Of a stretch of DNA of 64,000 nucleotides, positions 47,465-56,215 are shown piece by piece. Position 1 is the stretch's first letter. The number at the start of each line of letters is the position of its first letter. The notes under the pieces are model-generated. The model was not told the DNA's origin and did no database searches. It saw nothing but the letters and a program-made list of their open reading frames with translations. The DNA is from Neoceratodus forsteri (Eukaryota; Chordata; Ceratodontiformes; Ceratodontidae), in assembly GCA_016271365.2 (NCBI GenBank), contig CM028136.1:470950001-471014000 (forward strand), read 5' to 3'. The position numbers were made by a program, and so were the translations under genes.

Positions 47465-47800
47465 AAAAACTTTGCAAATGCTCCACTTAGGGTCAAAGCG
47501 ACAAAAGTTGGGAAATGAGGCGTTAGGGTTTCCCTAACACCCCACCCTCCCAAACCAGTAGGATATCAGGTGTGAGTGTTTTTGGTCTGAAGTCTAACAA
47601 TCACCCCATTCCATCTGTAAATAAGGTCAGATGTGTAGACTTTATGAGAATGGGGTAAGTGTTGAAGCTGAAGCCAAAGCACACACCACACACCTGTACT
47701 CCTGCCTGGTTTGGGAGGAAGTTTAGGGAAACCTAATGCCTATTTCCCAAATTTTGTTGCTTTGACCCTAACTGGAGCATTAATTAAGTTTTCTGCAACT
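47465..47800. repeat. foldback repeat, ~90-bp arms
   Basis: The left arm ATGCTCCACTTAGGGTCAAA with TTGGGAAATGAGGCGTTAGG (47478-47530) is mirrored at 47700-47790 (CCTAATGCCTATTTCCCAAA, TTGACCCTAACTGGAGCAT). Related to 35353-35672. Confidence 0.8.
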
Positions 47801-47949
47801 TATTTCCTTACTTTTTGAGATAGCACAATAGTATCCATTTTTTGCTGTGGGAGTGCAGGGTCCTTTGGACCGTTTGCCCCTATCCCTCCATAGATGCATA
47901 TATGTATGTAGCTGTGGACGCGCAGGGCCCTCCAACCCTGCACTTCAAT

Positions 47950-48725
47950 TTAAAGGGCAACAGTGACCAAATTGTCAGCATAGCCATCTTATTACCCCAA
48001 CTCATGTACTCAGTACATAAAATTTTTGAATTCCTGCCAAAACACAATTCTGCGCAACTGCAATGCCATTCTGTGCCACAGTTGAGAAAACACATTTTGG
48101 CCAGGATTTGAAAAATGACAGCTGTGACATACATGAGATGGTATAATAAGGCTATGTTGAAAAGCTGAGGTAAAAATATTTAACATTTCTGATGTTATGA
48201 GTGGGCGTAGTGAAATTGTAATGAATGGTCATAACTTCGGCATTTGTTCATATTTTGAATAAACATTTTTGATGTAGTCTTCTTATGACCCCACCTCATA
48301 AACCACGTAGTTGAAATTTTTAAAATCTGTACCAAAATGCCATTCCACACCACAGATGCAAACACATGTTTTGGACAGGATGTGAAAAATGACAGCTGTA
48401 CTGTTCATGAGGTGGTGTGAAAAAATGGCTATGTTGAAAATTTGGAGTCAAAATATAAAAAATTACCAAATTATGCGCATGCATAGAAAAATTTCAACAA
48501 ACACGTATATCTTGGCCATTTTCAGGAATGTTTTCACCAGATTTTCAACATAGCCTTTTTGGGACCCCACCTCATGAACACTGGCAGTGAACTTCTATTA
48601 TTCAGGCCTGAAAGGAGATTTCATGCAACGACTGTGAAATCACCTTCTAGGCACAATTAACAAAGCAACAGTTGCAGTGTTCATGAGGTGGGGCCCCAAA
48701 AAGGTCATGCTGAAAATGTGGTGAA
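47950..48725. repeat. three foldback units, right arm of element Y
   Basis: Units near 47960-48165, 48265-48450 and 48540-48715, each with ATAGCC(A/T)TNTTATNACCCC or similar and CTCATGNACA, mirrored by its inverse. Opposite-handed counterpart of 39600-40390. Confidence 0.75.
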
Positions 48726-48798
48726 AAATGTCATAACAAATGGCAAAGTTATGAACAGAAGTTCAAAGCACCATTGAAATACATTATATGGCACTTAC

Positions 48799-48984
48799 CA
48801 TGAATCCTCAGTTTGCTGTTCGGCTTTGAAGAGTGCAGAGATGTCCTTGTCCACAGAAGATGACAGCCCAGGACCTCCAGTGGAAGTATAGGGAAAGGGG
48901 GGAGTGTGAGGTGGTGGGTGCTCAGTGGGAGGGTCAGGTAGGGGGACAGTGGGGATGGTGAGGGACTGTTTCCTTTTTTTAGGT
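48799..48984 (-). other. exon-like block of the right arm (62 codons, proline-rich, PKKRK)
   Basis: On the minus strand CTTTTTTTAG| precedes base 48984 and |GTAAGTGC follows base 48799. The 186 bases between them, a multiple of three, are open and encode PKKRKQSLTIP, a proline-rich middle and SSVDKDISALFKAEQQTEDS. An ATG in the same frame lies just upstream (48996-48998). The homologous left-arm block retains the donor but not the frame. No protein family was recognised; an exon is inferred, not shown. Confidence 0.4.
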
Positions 48985-49384
48985 CTAAAAAAAGACATTA
49001 GGAGACAGTTTTCTTTTTATGGGGTTTGATTAAGTACATATTTTGGGACACTAGGAGTGAGCTCCCCAGTGTCCCACACTGCTGGGGGGGTCTTTAAATG
49101 CCAACACAGGGATTGGGCACCCCATGTCAGTGAATAAAGAAAACAACATGCTGCGGGGGTGGGGGAGTCATCTGACACTGGGAGTGGGCGTCCAGATGTC
49201 AGAAACACAGAAAATTGGTGATGGCCATTGGAGGGTGGGGGTGCCACTAGACAACAGGGAAACATTGGGGAAAGCAATCAGAGGGAAGGGGTGCCACTAG
49301 ACAACAGGGAAATGTAGGGGTAGGGGTTTTGAAGGTTGAGGCCACTAGAAACCAGAGAAAAACATTAAGTACTGGGGGGAGCAG

Positions 49385-49700
49385 TGGAAGAGACAAGCAA
49401 GGATTCCTGAGTGACAAAAAAAGAATCCTTTTTTTGTGACTTGTGATACAAAAAAGGATTTTTTTTTATATCATGCGGTCACGAAAAAGGATTCATTATA
49501 TTATCAAAAAAAAATACATTTCAGGGGTATATTTCTAACTTTGAACTTCAGATTGCACCTAACAGGGTCCCAATGAGCCAGCTATGTGTGGTGGTCTCTC
49601 TCCAGGATGTCATTTTTGTGGCTTTTGAAAAAAACTAAATTTAAGAAAAAACTGAAACAAGATGGCGGCTCATGAAAAAGGATTATTCTCTGATGAAAAA
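49385..49700. repeat. AAAAAGGATT motif cluster, right side of element Y
   Basis: Words such as GACAAAAAAAGAATCC, GATACAAAAAAGGATT, CACGAAAAAGGATTC and CATGAAAAAGGATTAT recur, ending at AACAAGATGGCGGCT. This cluster occupies the same place relative to the terminus as the ATCAAAGAATT cluster does in element X (36586-37390). Confidence 0.65.
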
Positions 49701-50471
49701 GAATTTGATTCTCACTAAATAGGAACGAGTCTCTCTTGAAAGTGAATCCATTTTCAAGAGAACAAATTCTAGGTCAAACTTTCTGTCTCTATCCTGAAAA
49801 GTGATCTTCCCATTGAAAACAATGGGAAATGAAATACGTTATAACTTTGCAACAGATTAATATTTGTTTACAAAACTAAACATGCCTGTTCTGTAACCCA
49901 TGCTGGTTCTACCACACACAAAAAAACACGCCAAAATTCCACACAATCAGGGTGTAGGGCAATGAGGAAAAAAACTGCAAAAAGTGGTGACTTTATGACT
50001 TTTTGCACTGTCCAGATCTCACAATCCACACATCAAACCAGAACTAAACTTGCCACATCAAGAGATCTATCCCATGGGACAGCACATACAAAATGTTGAG
50101 CAAATCTATTGTTCAGTTGCAAAGTTATTAAAGTACAAAATCTGAGTTTTAACATTAAACATGCCACTCAACCCTAACTATAGGGGGCACTATCGCGCCC
50201 CCTAATACATACTATTGGAATATTAATTTGCATGAATAGGTAACTCTTTTTATAAGGGAGGTTCTTTGTAAAGAAGGGATCCTTATTTCTAAGCAAAGTG
50301 ACTCTCCTTTTTTTTATTTCTTGAAGATTAACCAAATACAGTGCAGCCAAACTGGGACATTAAAGCAATATAACTGCTATTGAACCGAGAATAGTTAATA
50401 ATCGAATTTAATTTTCAGCCATTTTGCATCTACCTATTTCTATAATAATTTCAATATAAGTGAAAAATAAG

Positions 50472-53400
50472 GGGCTCGATTTTCAAAATACCCTTAGATC
50501 TGTGTGGTTTGTGATGAACCCTTCCTTGATGCATATAAGGTATGGCTACCAACACCCATGCCTGTACAGACCTTTGATGGATCCCCCTGTCTGAACAGAC
50601 CCCAATTTCACCTGAGAATGGTCAAGGTGAGCGAGGTCTGTAAACTTCTGATAGCCCTCAAACACAAAGGGCCTGGTGACCCAGATGGAATCAGCCCAAG
50701 GCTACTCCAGGAAGGTGCACTGTCCCTGGCTAAACCTCTGACCTGGATCATCAACAGGTCTTTACTTGAAGGGTACATTCCATAACAGTGGAAGGCTGCC
50801 AATGTGGTCCCCATTTACAAGGGTGGCTCTTGTGAACAAATTGGCAATTACAGGCCCATCTCCCTGCTGTGTACCCTGGCCAAATTGCAAGAAAGGCTAG
50901 TTTATGGGCAACTGAGAGACTACCTGGAGCTCCACCAAATCCTAGCCCCTTCACAGCATGGCTTTTGGGAAAACCATGGAACAGACATGGCACTCATCAA
51001 ACTCACAGTGGACTTATTCAGGGCAATGGATGAGGGCATGTCAATGGGTGCTATCTTCATAGACCTGTCCAAGGCATTTGACCTTATGGACCACAACCTT
51101 CTTCTTACTAAGCTTCAAGGCATTGGGCTTGATGCCCAGGCCCTAAACTGGTTCAAGAGCTACCTCTCAGGCCACTCCCAGAGGGTCATTGGGAAGGGAG
51201 AGCTTTCCTCCCCTTTACCCATCAAGGAGGGTGAGCCTCAGGGCTCAATTCTTGGCCCTCTCCTGTTCTCTCTCTTCACAAATGACCTAAACTGGCACTG
51301 TGGGGATAGCACAATAGTTCAATATGCAGACGATACTGTCATCCTCCGAGCCAGGTCCACACCACATGATCTTGGCCCTCTCCTACAAGGGGACCTAAAC
51401 ACACTTGAGGCCTGGCTCACATTAAACAGAATGAACCTCAATGCAGCAAAAACAAAAGCCATCTGTTTGGTCCTAGATCCCTTGGCCAGGATCAGACCAA
51501 TTCCCTAAAACTTACTACCCTTGGGGATAAATGAATAGACGTACTTGACTACACAAAATACCTAGGGCTAACTGTTGACCAGGGTCTCATCTTTAAGCCC
51601 TACATTGACCAGGTAACAAGGTCTATCCATGTCAAACTTGGCACCATGTACAGGCTAAAAAAACAGCTTATCCCAGAGGCTAGACAAGCAATTGCCTCCA
51701 GTGTCCTCCTACCCACATTAACCTATGCTGCCCCGGTAATACAGGGCATGGCAAAGGGCAAGGTTTGCAGGCTTCAGGTCCTGTACAACAAGGTCATGAG
51801 GTTTGCGACAATGTGTCAACCAAGAAGCAACCCCTGCATCTCACTAGCCCAGCTGCAAAGGCCTTCTTTCGAGGCTCATCTACAGTATCCCCTGCTCTGC
51901 CATGCATAAAAATTGCAGAGTGTGGGGGCCCCACCAAGCCTAACAGGAATAATCAAGGCTAAGCCTAATTCTCGAATGCTCAGGACCTCGGGTCGGTCCC
52001 TACTGGCAATCCCCAGAATCAAGACTCACAAGGGAGGCAATTTCTTCACTCTCACAGCCCCTAAACACTCTCCCACCTCTAGTACAGGAAGCCCCTTCGC
52101 TACCAGTCTTTTGCACTAGGCTTATGTCCCATTTGCTTGGGACAAGCTCATGCCACTGTGAGGGTATAGGATAATCACCTGTGATCTTAATCACAACACC
52201 CATCTCCCCCCCTCTTCTCACCTTAACCTACATTTAATCGTGCCTTAAATCCTTAAATCTTTCAAGTGTTGCACTTATAGTATACGATTTGAATACTTGC
52301 CTGTACTGTTATCCTTATTATCTTGTCTACTTCTCATAACCCTGTATCACCTGACTGTATGTATTGTATTGCTTCTGGATCACCTGATTGTATGTATTGC
52401 TTCTGTTCCCCCGGGTCACCCCTGAAAAAGGGACCTTGGTGGGTCCAGTGGACCAACCTGGTCATCAAAATTCAATAAATAAATAAATTTTGGCAAACTC
52501 CAGGTATGTCAGGGATCCTGCAGTTGATTTTTATACAACAGGTGTCCCAGTGCCAAAATCCCAAGAGCTGCCACAAGTATAGTGGTGCACCAAACAGGTA
52601 GTGCTTCGGAGGTGTTTGATGGAGGGCACTGTCACCTCCATCCATTGCAATGCCAGCCCCAGATGCGAATATGGGAGGTAAGATATCCTTACTCCTGAGC
52701 AGTAGTATGCCACTGTTAGGTGTATTGTCATAGTGGAGTGTGTTGGACATTCTATGTTGTGGCAGGGTAGGTCAGTACATCATGCCACATTGCAGGGTAC
52801 AGCACTCTGGAAATGAAAGCCTTGCAATCCTGAACCTGCATAACCCCTAACAACAGACTCTGGCACTGTCAAAACTTGGTGAAAACCATGAGTGCTCCTG
52901 AATGTACATTTTGCTGTCTGTTCTGGGACCTGATTGGAACCACTGTCAGATATGTGACTTCCCCGATGTCCAGCTCTATTTGTGCTGGCACCTCTGTAAT
53001 TGGGTAACATAACTGTAATGAATATATGGACTGCACAATAAAGGAAACTACATATACAGGAGTGTGTAAGCCCTGTTCCTTGTACTGTGCAGTACTATAT
53101 TGTTCTGTACTGTACTGTGTGTGGTTATGCTCTGTGTCATGTATGGTGGTTTGCATGCACTATAACACCCACATATCAGACAGTGTGACAGTTTCTGATT
53201 TTCTAATAGGGCATCTGCATGGCTTTGCCTGTCAGGGTTTGCCTACACTGGGGGGCCAATGTAAGCACCCTATGATACCTGAGTGTTTTAGTGTATGGGA
53301 CCCACCATACCTGGAAAAGAGCAATGTCACACAGTACAACAGTAAGTGAAATGGAGCTGCCAGACACATATATATGTATTATTATTCATTGTGCAGTATT

Positions 53401-54096
53401 TATATCCATTACAGGTATTCCACCTGTATTGAGAGGTACGTTAACACAATGCCACCACACATAGAGCTGGGCATTGGGGTATGACAGGTCTGACAGTTAT
53501 GACAATCCTGTACCACAATGGAAGTACATAAAAAGGGATTAAGGGTTAAGTTCTGGTTTTCTGCAATGTGTGACTGAGGTCAGGGTCTACTATCAGCAGT
53601 TATGCTGGTACAGGATCATTGCCAACACATAACAGCATCTATTGTCAAACAGTCTGAGATAGTCCCAGCAATGCTGCATGGTGCACAGATGGCTTTTCCA
53701 ACACACACCACTAAGGCAGGACTACTACCAGTGAATGGATCCTGCTCAGTCTTAGGGGGGTTTCTTCACCACCACTACCACCACCCCCCACCCAGTATAG
53801 TCCTGAGATGTGATGCAAGGAGTTAGACCAGCTCATGGCTCATCTAATAACAGCATTGCCTTGCAGCCAAGGTGGGACATTCAAAATACCAAATTAGGGG
53901 ATGCTTCCGATTTGGTGCACCACCACTTTGGGCACAGGGGTGGCACAGGGCTGGTTTGCCACAAGACCTCCCATTTTTGACACAGCCTACATTTTAAAAT
54001 TGAGATTGCCGCAATGTTTGATGCAATGTGCCACTTGTGTTAATTCTGTTTGACCCAGGCATGTTGCTTCAAAAGCAGGGCTTTGAAAATTAGCCC
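50472..54096. mobile_element. Harbinger-like element, TSD AAG, split by an L2-like LINE
   Basis: Ends GGGCTCGATTTTCAAA (50472) and the inverse of GGGCTAATTTTCAAAG (ending 54096) pair as TIRs, with the 3-bp duplication AAG at 50469-50471 and 54097-54099. The L2-like LINE occupies about 50500-52490, leaving about 1.6 kb of the carrier with no transposase. Small frames at 53026-53349 and 53602-53826 show no domain. Classified by TIR style and TSD length only. Confidence 0.78.
50500..52490 (+). pseudogene. L2-like LINE, reverse transcriptase and 3' end
   Basis: Blocks: FHLRMVKVSEVCKLL with DPDGISPRLLQ (50610-50710); an in-frame TAA at 50783-50785 before QWKAANVVPIYKGG; IGNYRPISLLCTLAKLQE; QHGFWENHGTD; FIDLSKAFDLMDHNLLL (first Asp); GEPQGSILGPLLF; VQYADDTVIL (intact YADD, about 51319-51350); LNLNAAKTK-like MNLNAAKTKAI. 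A stop at 51508 and a frameshift precede YLGLTVDQG and YRLKKQLIPEARQ (51646-51909). The 3' UTR ends CCCCTGAAAAAGGGACC, then CAAAATTCAATAAATAAATAAAT, shared with the LINE at 59013. 5'-truncated: no endonuclease. Confidence 0.9.
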
Positions 54097-54139
54097 AAGG
54101 TCTGTAAAGTATGAAATTATTATGTATTAAAATATGATA

Positions 54140-55980
54140 TATTGTGCACTTGCATAGATTCAAACCCTTATCCTTTGCTTGTGAAGCAAATACATTCAGT
54201 GTGCCACTGAGCTGCAGGCAAGTGATTTGCATTTTCTATGGTGTAGAGGTAAGTCACAACCTGCAAAACAGGCATCTGGGATCTAATCCCAGTATACGAA
54301 ATACATTCACAAATTATTGTTGTTAGCTAGATTTACTTCTCATGTAATTTACTATTCCAACTCCACACCAACAAGAATCATCACTGAAGTGAGTTTTCAT
54401 CTTATAAAAAAAAAATTGAAACAATTGTATAAGTCCCTGCCAAGATCTGAACCACTGATCCTTTCCCTGCTAAATAAACATGTATTTAGTGTGCTACTGA
54501 GCTGCAGGTCAATGTTCCTATGATGTAGCACTTATGTCACAACCTGCAAAGCAAGTGACTGGGGAGTTAATCACAGCAGATGATTTACCTTCACAAATTG
54601 TTGTGCTTAGCTAAATTTACTTCCCATATAATTTACTATTACAACTCCACACCACTATGAATCCCCACTCAAATGAGTTTCCTCCTTATAAAAAAATTGA
54701 AACAAATGTATAAGTCTCTAGTCCTTTGCCTGCTAAGCAACCACACATTCAGTGTGCCACAGAGGAGGAAGTAAGTGAAATGCATTTCCTATGGTTTAGT
54801 GATAATGTCACAACCTGCAAAACAGTGACTGGGGATCTAATCTCGGCAGGCAATTTATCTTTGCAAACTGTTGTTTTTAACTGAATGTACTTATATAATT
54901 TACTATTCCAATGCCACACTACTATAAATTGCTACTCAAGGGGGTTTTCATTTTACAAAAAAAAATGTATACATCCCTGCCAGGATTCAGACTGTCTACC
55001 TGAATTTAGACCACTGAGTCATTGCCTGCTAAGCAAACATACATTCAGTGTGCCACTGAATTGCAGGGGAGTGAGTTGCATTTTCTATGGTATAGAAGTT
55101 ATGTCACAACCTGCAAAAAGGTGACTGGGATCTAATCCCAGCAGGTGATCTGCCTTCTCAAATTGTTGTTCCTAGCTAAATGTACTTCTCATACGATTTA
55201 CTATTCCAACTCCACACTAACATGGATCACCACTCAAATGAATTTTCATCTTAAAGGGACACTGTCAACCCCTTAGGTCTAAAAGTGTCCCGAGTTTAAA
55301 AAACACATTTTATGATTGCCAACACTCTTCAAGGATTGCTGATGTAGCTGGCAGTTTGATTGACTCTTTTTCTTAGTAAAAGTGAAAAACAGACTGCCCA
55401 CCATACTGGTGTTACCACACCAACACAGGCCTGTTTACATTCCTTGATCAGCTCTAACTGCATCTTTCCTGGACTTGGGAACATCCACAACACAGTCCAT
55501 CCACTTGTGATACAGTGGAAGTTTAGGAGACTACTGCCTCATGAGTGACTGCACTAATTGGGTGTGTGTCTAATGCTGAGGAAATATGCAGTAAGAACAG
55601 TTCCAGGATTGTAAAAAAAAAAACAAAGTTGTTTATAAAAATACATTGCCATGCATTTCAGTTCTACTAAACAAGGAAACAGACAAAACAAACAGCAACA
55701 TCATTGAACTTTAGAGAAAGTAAGCAATCATAAAATGTGAGTTTTTAACTAGAAATGATATGATGAAAAACAGGTTGACAGTGTCCCTCTAAAAAAAATG
55801 TTTAAGTCCCTCCCAGGATTTGGCCCACTGATCATTTGTCTTTTAAGCAAACGCATGTTCAGTGTGCAACCGAGCTACAGGCAAGTGAGTTGCAGTTCCA
55901 ATGGAGGAGAGATTATGTCACAGCCTGCAAAACAGGTGACTCAAACTGTGTTCAAATCTAGACAAACCTCATCTGGGACT
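54140..55980. repeat. five ~280-bp units with tRNA-like sequence on both strands
   Basis: Units begin near 54150, 54435, 54715, 54995 and 55808 (the last after removing a 534-bp MITE). Each has a minus-strand tRNA-like segment (CTGCAGCTCAGTGGCACACTGA as A box; anticodon-like stem TTGC-TTAGCAG-GCAA; GGNTCNGAATCNNGGCAGG side as B box) and, about 20 bp further, a plus-strand one (TATGGTGTAGAGGTNATGTCACAACCTGC, then CTGGGATCTAATCCCAG as a T-arm-like stem-loop). Linker text CTATTCCAACTCCACAC is shared. Copies have drifted; none folds as a complete tRNA. SINE-derived tandem array is the likely reading. Confidence 0.75.
55255..55788. mobile_element. T2/Kolobok-like MITE, 534 bp, TSD TTAA/CTAA
   Basis: Ends AGGGACACTGTCAACC (55255-55270) and GGTTGACAGTGTCCCT (55773-55788) are perfect inverses over 16 bases. 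Flanks are TTAA (55251-55254) and CTAA (55789-55792). The TTAA target and AGGG start are those of Kolobok/T2-type MITEs known from frogs (piggyBac also uses TTAA). Inserted in the tRNA-like array; the flanks rejoin to the ATTTTCATCTTA...AAAAA linker of other units. Confidence 0.85.
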
Positions 55981-56119
55981 AATTTAATTGACTTCAGCAT
56001 ACTGTAGAACTACATTAAATTATCTGAAAATCTGCTATTTAGCTCTACTAAAACCCTTCACTACAGCTGCAATTGCATCTAACAATTTATTTCATAGAAT
56101 AAATATTGTAGTGAGAAAG

Positions 56120-56215
56120 AAAACAAAATGTGCAATACAGGGGCTCAAACTCAGGCTTGTGTAGGTCTGAAACCTTATACCAAGCCCTACAAGCCCTATC
56201 ACTGACATCGTCATT
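56120..56215 (-). mobile_element. tRNA-like SINE relic
   Basis: On the minus strand GTCAGTGATAGGGCTTGTAGG is A-box-like and CTGAGTTTGAGCCCCTG is B-box-like, followed by non-paired sequence. Next to, but not part of, the ~280-bp array. Confidence 0.4.

Larger units (their letters stand above)
37854..50194. mobile_element. unclassified ~12.3-kb element with modular long inverted arms (element Y)
   Basis: Left end TATAGTTAGGGTT at 37854, right end AACCCTAACTATA at 50194. Mirrored modules from outside inwards: terminal block (37854-38370 and 49640-50194), GGGACACTGGG block (38837-39290 and 49020-49135), exon-like block with GTAAGTGC (39336-39536 and 48791-48984), and three foldback units (39600-40390 and 47950-48725). 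Spacing between modules differs, so the arms are not simple copies. No transposase, integrase or reverse transcriptase was recognised that could belong to it; interior LINE and MITE pieces are later insertions. The superfamily is unknown to me. It could alternatively be two related elements inserted in opposite orientation. Confidence 0.65.

Noticed and set aside
49017..49277. Minus-strand frame with SVPKYVLNQTP
   Set aside because: It is the translation of the inverted GGGACACTGGG repeat module, and left-arm copies are not open in the same frame.
37854..50194. Element Y as a Polinton/Maverick
   Set aside because: Length is in the right range, but no protein-primed DNA polymerase, integrase, ATPase or capsid gene was seen, and the ends are not of the AG...CT type with a 6-bp duplication.
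54150..54222. Functional tRNA-Val or tRNA-Ala gene (minus strand)
   Set aside because: The anticodon-like arm and boxes are present but the acceptor and T stems do not pair, and five drifting copies occur in a tandem array.
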